From the NCBI GenBank assembly GCA_039619475.1, contig CM077115.1, positions 417,578,557 to 417,642,556 of the forward strand: a stretch of 64,000 nt of DNA, written 5' to 3'. Below, in pieces: positions 1 to 11,406 of this stretch. The first letter of the stretch is position 1; each line of letters begins with the position of its first letter. A program made the translations under genes and the position numbers. The notes under the pieces are model-generated. The model searched no databases. It worked only from the letters and a program-made list of their open reading frames with translations, and was not told where the DNA came from. This stretch comes from Icerya purchasi. Its lineage: Eukaryota; Arthropoda; Insecta; Hemiptera; Monophlebidae.

Positions 1-2440
1 AAAGAATCGTAACACTGAGCCACCGTCGCTTAAAATAGGATCACGTACTACAAATGACCTAGATATAGAAACGAATAAAACGTTTCAATGAATATTTCGA
101 CTTGCAACAACAGCAAATCACATTGCAGGCAATATTGATAACAATACAGAAATTACAAGTCGCGATAACAAATAAACCGCCGCTAGACAAAATCTAAACA
201 AGGACATTTTCAACACCATTGTTTACCCGTGAAATAGTTATTAAAAAATTCAACGAACTTAATATAAATATTTCTGAAATGAACGGCAAAAACTACGTTA
301 CTCCTAGAAGGTATCCGGTCAATTTACAAAAATGAGCAAAAACTACAGGAGTCCTATCGAATGAAATATTAGAGCAAACATTTCAAATCAAAATAAATGC
401 TAAGAAAACTACTCATATCAACTGAGAAACGCTAAAGAACACTACGATCGGCATTTACTTGGAAAACCGGATGAAGTGTAAGACAAGCCCACGAAGGAAA
501 AGCTCCTAACATCTCAAAATGTAGCAAAGAAATACTTTACATATTCTCACGGATATTTCGTGTAGCTGAAAGATGGTAGCCACGCTATGTAAAGAAGATC
601 AACAAACACTAAAGGCCTTCGAAATCTGAGTGTAACGCAGAATGGAACGTGTGTAACATGGGGAGAAAAGAAAATACAAAATATTAATAGAAATAAAGGA
701 AAAGTATAAAATACTAAACGTCATGGAACACAGAAGAAAAAATTAAGATTTTTTTTTTTTTTGGTTCGACAACCAGTATATCTTTTAACCAGAAACAATT
801 AAAACGTAAAAGAGACAGTTATATTTCAACCCGATCAGATCTTATCCATATGAAGGAAGAAATAACAGTAATAAGACGTAAGGAACTGAAAGTCGGATTT
901 CAGAATCGCAATAAGGAGTAGGAAAACCAAGTTTTAGCAAATAGGACTACAGAGCAGAGTGTTCCACTGAAAGAGTTGAACACTTAAAAAACACATGATC
1001 AGTGTCGCAAACAGCTGCATCATTTAAATGGAGAGGTCAGTGTAGAAAGGAATCTAATGAAACACAAAAACAAGAAAGCAGCAGAAAATAGTCGCAACGC
1101 AGAAGAACAATGGAGACAATAATAGAACGGTGAAGTGAGGGAAACAGAATGAACCACGGATTGCAAGGAAGAGTAGGTTGAACGGACAGATGAAATGAAT
1201 CATTATTAGAAAAAGAGGAAGCGTAAATAATGGAAACTTTTACAGGGCGATAGAAGATTAGCGAATGGGATTTTTAAAAAAAAAACGGATTGAAACAGTA
1301 ACCGACACCAAAAAATCAACCACCTCATTACTAGAGACGCCGAAATAGGCACTCACAGCAAATCAATTTGTATCGGATGAAGAGAAGAAAGAATATGATA
1401 GCATCAGTAACGTATTAATAATTTGGAAAATCGGCAATGAACATATTAGCTTATTTAAATAATTAAAAAAATATATATATTTGATATAAAACACAACACT
1501 ATGCTAACTCATACATAAATACAACTACATCAGTGAAATTGTAACTTAAATTATTGTCTGATCCATTGTAAGTTTTGTAAATTTCTAAAAAATACTTATG
1601 TTCACATTTTTTTTTAATGCAAAATTCGAAATATATTGTGTTTTAGACACCCCGATAGTCGGTACATATTATTGCTACTAACTTCTACTCAAAATCTGTT
1701 AGATTCGGTTGAACGTAAAACAAATAATTTTCATCATGACCAACTGATGGCGTTATATTCATGTCTGTAGTCAAAGTGCGTTCGATTACTAACCCTGTAA
1801 ACTTATATTCAAAATCGGGAGCTACATTCGGAAATAATGCTTGCAGCCTAATTTATATAAGTACGCTTGGCGAAAATCTGTCAACTGTGGCAAAAAAAAA
1901 AGCAGTGCAGAAGCAATAATACAGCGAACCAGTGAAATATAAAAGTTTTGTTAATGTGAGCAGACGTATTCATTTGGTTTTAATTTTCCTTTAACGCTTG
2001 TGTTCGCACCCAACTTTACCTACGTTATTAGGCACCCGGTTACTCGGGTACCCACCTCTTATTTTTCTCCGTTTTTCGAATACTACGACCCTGAAGTAGC
2101 TTTTTAAACGTTTATATCTATAAATAGACATCAATATTGATAAAAATTGATATTCTACGGAAATCCTAAATGTCCTTGTTTCCGGACGCCAATTGTTATT
2201 GGCTCACTAAATATGCTGTCCCTCTTCCAGGAGTCATTTGTTTAGGACTTATTTTTCTACGCTAATGTAATTTTCGTAGATAAAAAAAAAAAAAATAAAA
2301 AAAATTAACGGGAGTCTGACTGGTCCGGCGGAGCAAAATTGATAAGACGACGTTCGGAGGACGACTGACTACTGAAAATTAATTTATAACATATCATTCG
2401 AACAATCTTCTCACGCATTCTCACATTTTTAAAACCGAAT
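1..2440. other. AT-rich DNA without a recognised gene
   Basis: No long open frame. The plus strand from about 230 to 1440 is purine-rich with scattered short frames, like a decayed element, but I recognise no domain. A small hairpin (ACCCG, loop, CGGGT) lies near 2034-2053 and a poly-A tract at 2282-2303. Confidence 0.4.
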
Positions 2441-2463
2441 TTTCTACAACATTCTGAACTATT

Positions 2464-3047
2464 TTGTTGCTGACTATACATTCCGACACTGCTGTAAATG
2501 ATGGCAGTAAAAAACCTTACATTGTAACATACTACAATAAGTATAAAGCTGGTGTTGATACAATAGATCAAATGTACACTCGATACATTATACAGCGTCG
2601 TACTCTGAGATGGCCGATACCTATGTTTTTCAACATGCTGGATATTAGTTCACTCGCGTCCTATTTGATTTATTACGAAAACAAGATGGTTCCGAGGAGA
2701 ACAAACCAATGACGACTATTCATGCACCAATTGAGTGAAGAACTCACAAAACCAGAAATTGAGAATCGGTCTCAAAACATTCAAATAATACGAAATTACA
2801 GCACAAAAATCGCTATTGAACGTGTGATCAGGCAGGCATTAAACCCCGTTGAAATCGTCCCAGGTCCTGCTAATGAACGAGATAAGTTAGAGAGTATCAA
2901 AGTCACTGGCTCCTGTCATATTTGCTACAAAGCAGCAATAATGAGAAGGAGAAAGACACGAAGGCATGCTGCGATTGCAACAAACCTGTCTGCAATGAAC
3001 ATGCTACAACTTCCGCGAAATGTCACGAATGCAGAGACTAATTCACT
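2464..3047 (+). pseudogene. piggyBac-type transposase, C-terminal remnant
   Basis: The first frame (2464-2712) contains KAGVDTIDQMYTRY and RRTLRWPIPMFFNMLDIS, the GGVDxxDQ and RRWP motifs near the third catalytic aspartate of piggyBac transposases. A stop at 2710 and frame changes follow. The terminal cysteine-rich domain is visible as CHICYK in one frame and CCDCNKPVCNEH in the next, so there is a frameshift near 2968. The N-terminal two thirds, including the first catalytic aspartates, is absent. It is a dead copy of a cut-and-paste transposon that targets TTAA. Confidence 0.8.
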
Positions 3048-3689
3048 TTCCACACTTTTTTTTTTGTATTCCATACCACCCCAAAACATATTCGATGTAT
3101 AAAAATTAAATAAAACTACCCCAAATCAATAATCAGGTCAAAAAGTTTTTTTTTTGAAGTGGAACCCGGGGACGTCCGTGATGTATCTATACTTTACATC
3201 AGATTTTTTCTTAGTAATTTTCATTTTTTTTTATTTCAAACAAATTACTTGGTTACAGTTAAGTTATATAACGACGATCCGGAGGTTTTTGCCGAAATTG
3301 CTACTTTTGACCAAATTACATTCAAAAGCGAACACAAGGGTTAAATAATATATTTCAACTTTTTTTAGCATAAAACAAATGCACTATACATATTTTATTT
3401 TATAGTTTTAAAGTTAACACTTAATGATCTTTTTTATTTATTTACATTATTTTTTTTTAAATTCATTTCACATTATTCCTTTTTGTTTCTCAAATAAATT
3501 ATTCCCTTTATCGAGATTCAAATACATAAATTCAATTTTTTATTTTTTAAAATTAAAAAAAAAAAGTGGATTTTTAATTTGTTTTTGTTTGTGTAGTAGT
3601 GCGTGCAATTGCATGTCAAGTTAAATCTATTCCAACATTTTTCTGCCTTAGAGAAATACCAAAGAAAAAATCAGGATTTGCCGTTGTTA

Positions 3690-3790
3690 TATACATATAT
3701 ATATATGTGTGTGCGCGCGCGCGCGTGTGTGTGTGTGTGTGTGTTTGTAGGTGTGGATGTATACATACACACACATATATAAATATATAT
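3690..3790. repeat. TA/TG/CA microsatellite cluster
   Basis: Consecutive tracts of TA, then TG/CG, then TG and CA dinucleotides, ending in TA. The rest of 3345-4350 is AT-rich and holds nothing I recognise. Confidence 0.85.
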
Positions 3791-4351
3791 AAAATATAAA
3801 CTCTGCCCTTCGAGTTTTTCTTCTAAAATTCTTTTAGAAAAATCGTTTTCAATTGACTACGTCATTCTTTTCGTCTTTTATTTAAAAAAAAATTTTTAAC
3901 AATTGTACAACACAGCATTCAATCTTTGTTATCTTAAATAACGTAACGGGACAACATAAAGATGAGACAAAAAATGTAGTGTACCGCAAGGTAAGAATGT
4001 CATTGTCATTTTCTGTCTCTTTCTCTTCTATACTTTGTATAAAATTATCAAAATTTCCAACGTAATTCTACATCGGTCCATATGAATATAATAACATAAT
4101 CACAAAAATCATATCCTAACATTTAACTTTTATTACATAAAATTGGGACACTTTTTCGTTATATAAAATTGAGACATTTTTTCGTTATAAAATCTAATGG
4201 GGACCAGCCTAAGAATTACGTTGTAATTAATGTATATAAAGTCGGTAAAAATTAAAATATAACAAACGTTACATAAAATTGGACATTTTTTCTAATGGGG
4301 AGTAGCCTAAGAATTACGTTGTAATTAATATATATATATATATATATATAT

Positions 4352-5328
4352 TGAGACGGATTCGGTACCTGCAGCGCGATCTTTTTGACGATGTTCAAGT
4401 TATAAAAAGATTTTCCGGTAAAATCATTAATTCGCGGTTTAGCAAACACCGTTTTATTCGGCGTAATCGCGGGTTGTAGGTATTGGGGATGCTTATCGGC
4501 TAAAACCAAGATCCCCGTACGCGGTCGAACGGACAGATGTGTCCGAGTTGAGACTGTGTGCGTGTGTATTGTTGGTAACGGACGATAGCGGAGGTAACTA
4601 CATGGGATCGAGGCGAGTGCGTGTCGCGTAAAAGCTATGCTAAGCAGCATCGAGTCGAGAGTAGATTTATAAAATCGCGTAAAAGTCAGGCAGAGCGGCT
4701 AACGGGGTATTATTCGGAAGATGTTCTAAAAAAATTGATGATATTATTACCGTTATCGCTTTTATTTGGTTAGTTGCTTTTTTTCAATTTTTTTTTTTTG
4801 GGCTCGTCAACGGTGAACTTACCCAACGCAGAAAATTATACGTTATATAAGGAAAAGATTAGAAATTGAGGAGATAAAGAAGGCTCACAACGGAACTATA
4901 TAGCGAGAGGGTAAAGCAAGAGTTAGAGTTAGATAGTCGGTTCTACACATTGTTCTAGTCGATCGCTAATCGCCACGGTGGCAGCGTTAACGTTAAATTT
5001 TGTTCAAGTCCGTATTTCCCGTGTACAATGTATTTTTCGAAAACCGTGTCGTTTAGTAAACCGTTTTGGTAGTTTTTTGTAAAATTTAATTGTTTTCTAG
5101 TCGCGAATTGTGATTTTTTTTGTTTGGATGTTAGTTTGGTTAAATTTTCCGTTAAATATACGCGTTTTCGTTAGTTTAATCGTTGTTTCTGTTATGAACA
5201 TGTGGTGAAAATCCACCATGAGATCTCCTATGTGGAGAGGTGCCGCGGCACGAGTTTTTGGCTTTATCGAAAAACCTAAGCTCTACCGGAGTGAGCGCTC
5301 GAAATTGTGAAATTGTGATACTGTGTCA
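4352..5328 (+). repeat. LTR-like dispersed repeat, copy 1
   Basis: The unit starts TGAGACGGATTCGG straight after a TA microsatellite and ends in TGTGTCA, so it has TG...CA ends and is about 977 bases long. It is followed after one base by TGGCGCCC, which resembles the first bases of a retroelement tRNA primer-binding site. A related copy lies at 61957-62856, with the same order of blocks (for example CGGTCGAACGGAC and GTGCGTGTGTATTGTTGGT). No gag or pol is visible next to it. A solo or truncated LTR is the best guess; a non-LTR dispersed repeat is possible. Confidence 0.5.
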
Positions 5329-5829
5329 CTGGCGCCCGTGTTTTATATTTTTGTCGAAGGTTCGTTTCATCACAAGTGGTTCCCGGAACGGGGGACCACG
5401 AAAATAACGGTTCTTCTCATGTAGTACCGCGAAATAGGGACACTTAGAATTCGCGCAGATCACGGTTCTTATCAATATATATATGTATGTATATATGCGA
5501 GTATATGTCCTAGACGACAAAAAAATTTAGAAGGTTGAAATTTTTTTACATATATTTAATACGAAGTGAACTGTTCTATATTTTAGACGATTAATAGTGC
5601 TCAGAAAAGTATTGCAGTGGAAAGAAAAAGGGAGCTAGGACTTTTGTAACAAAATTAATTTCCATAACATTATTAAACTAAACACTATTTATTCGAGGAG
5701 ACGGATGTTAATCGATACGGTCAGCAGTATTGTACTAAAATTTAATTTTGGTTACAGCTTGTAATTTAGGAAGATTTAAACTGATTCAAATAGTTGGCCA
5801 AAAAATTTAAGAAAATACAAAAATTAATC

Positions 5830-6306
5830 TTATTTAAACACATTTTCTGGGATGATAAAAGAAGCGCCGACACCATGTGACCTCTTCAAACCATCTGTAA
5901 ACACGGTTACATGAGATAGAATTTGAAAATTGATAGCACTGTGGAATTCCTGTCTAATTAAGGTCTGCAGAAGAAATTTGAAGAGCGTAAGTAAAGTAAA
6001 CATATTACGAGGATGACACAGTTTGGCGAAATTAAAAGAGAAATAAGAGAGAATGTCAAAGGAAATTATGTAAGAGCAAAGAATAAAATAGGGGTTTTCC
6101 TAGGTGTGGAACACCAATTCATAAAAATGGAAAGGTAGGAACGGATAAAAGTAGATGGCGTGAGTGAAAGACGGTTAGCAAGAAAACGACAGCCCAAATA
6201 AGATCTGCAAATAGAACAGAATGGTGTATTCGATTCAGCAAAAACAGCTGGAATTAGAGAGGATTTAAGAGCACCAAGGCATAAACGAAGGCAAGAATTT
6301 TGAATT
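5830..6306 (-). mobile_element. LINE fragment (I/R1-like), RNase H region
   Basis: Minus-strand frames give [16 protein letters not shown] and RSYLSIFMNW, then VFTDGLK with GVGASFII. The first is the post-RT region and the second the RNase H start of the same LINE family seen at 31-36 kb and 36.8-39 kb. The fragment stops at 6306, exactly where a pogo element with a TA target begins, so that element inserted into this LINE. Confidence 0.75.
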
Positions 6307-6307
6307 A

Positions 6308-7185
6308 CAGTAAAACTCCTCTCAACCGGCCACAGGTCAACCGGTCCTCGAATTAACCGGCTCATCTCTGGAACAAAGTTTTTTTTCTCTCTTATCTCCC
6401 TCTTTCTCTTCCAACAAATATTACGTACATTAGTACCTAGATGACTCATTCTAAGAAAATAAAACTGGATAATGCAACATTTACACTTGTTAAGAGTGGG
6501 GGAGGGAGATGAGTTCGCGAAATTCAATCCCACCTTGCTACCGAGTTCATTTTAAGGCGAATCAGCACATGAAAATTAGGAAAAGGCGACGAGGAAGCTA
6601 CAAACTGTACTGAAACTTTTTCTTTTCTTTACGCATTTGTTGAATAAAAATGAGTGAGTTGGGAAAACGAAAAAGTGTGATCGTCTCATTTGAGACATGG
6701 TAAGTGTTAAAAAAACTTGACAACGGGAAATCGGTAAGAAAACTCTGTGATGAAATGAATGTGGGGAAAACATTGGCTTAATATGGAAAATCTGGTCAAG
6801 AGTAGCAACGATTCAGAGAATGAGGAAATCGAAAATGGAGTTATTTTACACGATCCGCTGCCATTACCCAATTGGAGGACGTGGAGAAATGGATAACAAA
6901 ATCACAAAGGACTTGAAAACGAATTTTTTACGGACGAAGAAATAATCAATATCGTCAGTAAAGATATCTGCGAACTTAAAGACGATGGAGGGGTTCGCAA
7001 AAAATAAGTCACGAAGGAGCAAAAAAAGCTGCAGAAATGTTATTGCAATATGTAGAGCAGCAACAAGATTCATCATCATTGGGTGTGATGAACATAAGAA
7101 AATGGAGAGATTCGGCTTTTAAAAACTCGTTAAAAGGGAAAAACAAAAAAAAACTGATTTTTTTAAACAATAATATATGTTCACT
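6308..7185 (+). mobile_element. pogo/Tigger-type transposon, internally deleted
   Basis: The 5' end CAGTAAAACTCCTCTC follows a TA, as in pogo/Tigger elements. From ATG at 6650 the frame gives GKRKSVIVSFETW and LDNGKSVRKLCDEMNVGKT, the CENP-B-like helix-turn-helix. Further on are NHKGLENEFFTDEEI and AAEMLLQYVEQQ followed by IRKWRDSAF, the acidic C terminus of Tigger transposases. The DDE catalytic core between them is missing and there are stops and shifts. I could not place the 3' inverted repeat. Confidence 0.75.
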
Positions 7186-7195
7186 CATACCTAAG

Positions 7196-7472
7196 TGTAG
7201 CGCGGTAGCCTAGTGGTTAAGGCACTTGGCTACCAAACCAGGGGTTACGGGTTCGAGACTTGTCTCGTTCTGAATCGAAGTCGCTCCCAGGTTTACCCAG
7301 CCTGAAATAATTGGGTACCAGAGACATCTGGAAAGGTAAAGACGGCCGAGAGAAAGGAACTGGCCCCCCTACTTTCATTAGTGCAGTTGGGCTTGGTAAA
7401 TTGTGAACCTTAACTTCACAATCCCCGACGACCTGTCAAGGGTATGGGATTTACTTTACTTACTTTAGTTTA
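7196..7472 (+). repeat. tRNA-derived SINE, family A, copy 1
   Basis: The head is tRNA-like: box A TAGCCTAGTGG at 7206-7216 and box B GGTTCGAGACT at 7250-7260, 33 bases apart. A unique body follows (CCCAGCCTGAAATAATTGGG; AACTTCACAATCC). A reverse-oriented copy is at 16723-16997 and a short piece at 48180-48240, so this is a family and not a tRNA gene. It lacks a proper acceptor stem. Confidence 0.85.
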
Positions 7473-10400
7473 TGTAGTTTAAGTTCATTTCATATGTTCA
7501 ATTTTTTTGCATCACTTTTGTAGGGACATATGTACAATAAAATAAGTTGCAATAACGTCTCACATATTTGCTTGTTTATTCATGGTACATGATGAAATCT
7601 GTTGGTTCCTTTAGAAACAAACACAGACTAACTTTTCATCGGAATTATCTAAGAAAAAATTAATGAAATGTAGAAACTGTGCAAACTTCCGTTTTTACAC
7701 ATTATATACCAATATTTTGATGATAAGCATAGGAAAAATTTCTAAATGAAATTTAGAAAATTTACATTAAAAAAACTTAATAACATTAAAATCCTTAGAA
7801 TCTTGCCCAGTTTGACCCGGAAATTTATCAATCGTACAATATTTTTTTTGCTATGTTTATACTAACATTACCAATATAACGTGTAAGGAATATAGTCTCT
7901 ACATTTAAATTATTTCTTAGTGATAATTTTGACGATAAATTGGCCTGCTTTTTTTAAGTGCTTAGGGAAACAGCTTTAGCACAATCAAAACACCCTTCTT
8001 GTAACGTAACATACATAGTTAAAAACGCACTTTTTTCACCGGTTCAGATGTATTGTATTTCTCAATTTTATTAATTTTGCAAATTCGCAATTTTAATTAT
8101 TTTTGTAAATTCACAAATTACTAACATTCCATTTCTCTTTTTTCATCATTTCTAAATCAGCGTATAAATTTTCAGTACTGCGATTACAGTTTTGTGACTT
8201 GTGTAAATTTCATTTCTTTCCTGTCAATCTACTTTCTACACTTTCAATTTCATTGTTCGATGACTGCCATAAAATTTCTCGTATCTCTTAATGAATGTTT
8301 CATTTTTGTCCTCTTCTTTTACGGCTTCTATTAGGCTCGTCCACCTAAAAATTCTGCCAGTTGCGCAAGTAACGTTAGTGGCGGTACTACGTTGGTTTTT
8401 GATGCGAATTTCGTAGGCAGATTTAATCATTCACTTTTTAAATCGCACAAACGAAGAAATTGATCTAAATCTATATCAGCCGAAAACGAATCAACCCATT
8501 TACAAATATTAATCCGTTTTAATCTTACTTCTCTCTCTTTCAGAAATCGATGAAATTTAATAGATATTTTCTTCTGGGCTCCATTATAATTGCTATAACC
8601 ATAAACCGTACAAATCGTAGTAAAAAAAAGAAAAACAAAACAAATATCATATTGCACAGCTGAATACAAATAATCGAAACATATTGCTAAACCGCAGTAA
8701 TCTCCAAATTACATCAGAGGGGCGAAGAGCTTGCTCCGACGAATACTATTAGTGACCACTATCGGGATTCTGGATATTGTGAACCACTCTTTCCAAGTTC
8801 TTTCGAATACTAACAGAGAAAATATTTTCCTCCAAACAAATAACGACCTGTTACACTGAATTTAATCTCACCCTTTTTTATATTTCTGATCTAAACGAAT
8901 AGAAATAATATTTAATTTAGAAATGAACGTCCCTGATCACCTGCTTTCATTTCAGATCTTAAATTTATCCCATACTAACTTAGCACATATATAATATATA
9001 TCGGCGACATAGGAAACCAGTAATAAATAACGGAATTAATCAAATTATTACGTGAAAATAAAAAATTTAACAAACTACAATCCGCTATTTTATTCATGTT
9101 ATGTAAATCGAATAATTCTACAAAAATAAGGAAAACGACTGGATTATATACAGAACTTAAAGGAATTAAATTTAAAACATGCATCAAAGTATAGTCTATC
9201 AAGCGAAAGAAGTCTGTTTGTAAAACAACCGAAACGCTTTGACGTCGCGAATTCAGGGGACCTCACATTAACCTTCAGTACATATCATATATGACAGTAG
9301 TCATTCTGTTTTCACCACGTGGTCCGTCTGGATCAGAACAGGTCGGAACAAAAAAACGGATAAACGTACAGAGATGAAACAAAAACGAGGTTACTGTATC
9401 CGAGGAGAGAAATAACAAGAATATGGCAATATGACTTTTTTCGGGAAATATGTGCCCTACTGTTAGTACATTACTTTGAGCATCATACTCGGCAACGAAA
9501 CTAAAACGGGCTTCTTTCGCTTGACAAACTATAACGCTAATAGGAACCAAAAACGAGTAAAATTAAAATTCGGAAAAATTACAACTTGCATTAAATGATC
9601 TCTTTACGAATTAAATCTATGCAAAGTAATAAAAAAATGTATTCATTAATTAGTCTAAACTAAAAATGTAACATTCTAAAAATTCGTTCCATGCAATGGT
9701 ATATCAACTTTAGACTCGTGACGAAAGTTATCTTTAAATACAATTAATACTTATAAAATAGAACCGATCTGTTTAAGAAATTTGTTCACACATAGCTTAC
9801 TGCCTGAATATGTGTTGCTTTCTTGTATATTTTATGTTAGGTGAGAAAATCCAATTTAACTGCGCCTAAAATTTTATTATATTTTTTATGAAATGTAAAT
9901 GTAAAAAGCTAAAAAATGTAAAAAACAATACGAATTCAAAAAAAAAATTGTTTTTGATTTTAAAAAAATGTTTGCGCAGAAAAAAAATTTCACCACAAAC
10001 AATAACAATTATATAACAACGGTAAAAATTTGAATTTTATTTTTATACAAAATGAATTTTAATAGTTCTATAGTTCGTAATTGTTCAAAATAAACTTTTA
10101 TCAAAAGAATGTCAGAACTACCGCATTCGGTTACTTCTTAAACTACTGAATTTTGAAACAATCTGAAATAATAATTAACTGAGATCAGTAACTTCAACGT
10201 AAAAAATGATAAATATTAAATATTATAAAAGAGCGGTAACTGTTTAATTTGAAAAAATGTGAAAGCTAATGCCTACTAAAAATGAAATTTTATATAATTT
10301 TAAGTTTGGAAGTTGGCGATACAAACACTAAATTGTTCATTATTTTACACTTATTAATATATATTATCTAATACAAAAAAAAAAGTAATTCTCGCTTCAG

Positions 10401-11093
10401 CAATATACATGATTTAGTAATAATAAAAATAAATATAATATGAAATATCATATACTTATAATGTAAGTTAAATAGGAAAAATATTTCCTCGGGGGAAAAA
10501 GCAAAACGTCATACGTACATAATACAATAAAAATACAAAATTTTAATCAAGTACTTGAGTTAATTTATATTTTAACTTGCATGCGAGTGTATTAAAAGTA
10601 TTAACTGCAGCAATGCTCTGAAAATATAATGAAATCACTCTCTCATCTGTCGCTTCCAAGAAAAAAATAAGAATCCTCAAAGAAATTAAATTTATACCTC
10701 AAAACGTTTTTAATGCTATCAAAATGAAATTGCACTTCAAAATTACTAGCTTACAGGAAAGTTATGGTATAATCCGAATTATTACCATCGCAAAATATTT
10801 GTCGAAAATATTATTATTAATTAAAAATCGAATATATATAACCATATAAAAAAAAAAATTAATACAACAAAAATCTTAGTCAAATATAAATCATAACATC
10901 GCCTACATTGAAAATCTATTAACGATTTAATTTTGGTCGGAAGTAAATCAATTTTTAACGCATTTAACAACGTTCTTATTTATTTTTATTGTTTTTTTTT
11001 TTTATTTCCTTGTATAAATACAAAAATAAGCCGTCGGCACATCAATTTACCGAAATGTATATGAGCAATCATTTCACATATTAATCTTGAATA
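7473..11093. other. AT-rich region beyond the PMS1 3' end, no recognised gene
   Basis: Minus-strand frames at 8236-8430 and 8427-8669 abut and could be translated (the second starts MYSAVQYDICFVFLFF), but I recognise nothing in them and see no family motif. The rest is AT-rich with no supported feature. Confidence 0.4.
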
Positions 11094-11099
11094 TTTATT
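11094..11099 (-). terminator. Candidate polyadenylation signal of PMS1
   Basis: AATAAA on the minus strand, inside a run of overlapping AAAT repeats, about 150 bases past the PMS1 stop. The sequence is common in such AT-rich DNA, so it is only a candidate. Confidence 0.35.
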
Positions 11100-11247
11100 T
11101 ATTTATACTTTGTAGTATAGGAAAATCGAAATCCTTCTCGTAGTAATAAAAGAAACTCAACAAGAAATAAAATCGGAATTGAAAATGTTCGTTGCATTTT
11201 TGCCTGTTAAAGTATGAAGTAACACTCATAACTTTGATTCGCTTACC

Positions 11248-11406
11248 TTAAACTAAACTATAAAGTTTATAAAAAAAGTCTTTTCTAATCTGCGATAAAT
11301 CTCCTTTGTAATATCGGATGTTATTTGCCCAATACTGAATCATATCTTCCACTTCTGCTTTATCCATTATTGGGGGCGAACTTTTACACATTTTGTCTGT
11401 TTCACT
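11248..11406 (-). CDS. PMS1: PMS1 exon 15 (last coding exon, stop codon)
   Basis: The acceptor is TTATGTAG. It has 52 codons in phase 0 and then [23 protein letters not shown] aligns with PMYLSKEDIQDIIYRMKHQ at the human C terminus. A GTAAGC follows the stop within 2 bases; it is not needed for the frame. Confidence 0.88.
   Translation of the reverse strand, partial: SETDKMCKSSPPIMDKAEVEDMIQYWANNIRYYKGDLSQIRKDFFYKLYSLV

Noticed and set aside
4252..4650. 132-codon minus-strand frame
   Set aside because: It runs antisense through the LTR-like repeat and its TA microsatellite; no domain.
5329..5345. Definite retroelement primer-binding site
   Set aside because: TGGCGCCC matches only eight bases, and the second copy of the repeat lacks it, so it is kept as a possibility only.
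7206..7260. tRNA gene
   Set aside because: A and B boxes are present but there is no acceptor stem, and the unit repeats with a conserved non-tRNA body, so it is a SINE.
8236..8669. Two abutting minus-strand frames with a hydrophobic start, possibly a small membrane protein gene
   Set aside because: No motif, splice sites or family resemblance that I can defend. Frames of this length occur by chance in this window.
9275..9550. 91-codon minus-strand frame
   Set aside because: Composition is not protein-like, with no motif, and it lies in repeat-rich intergenic DNA.
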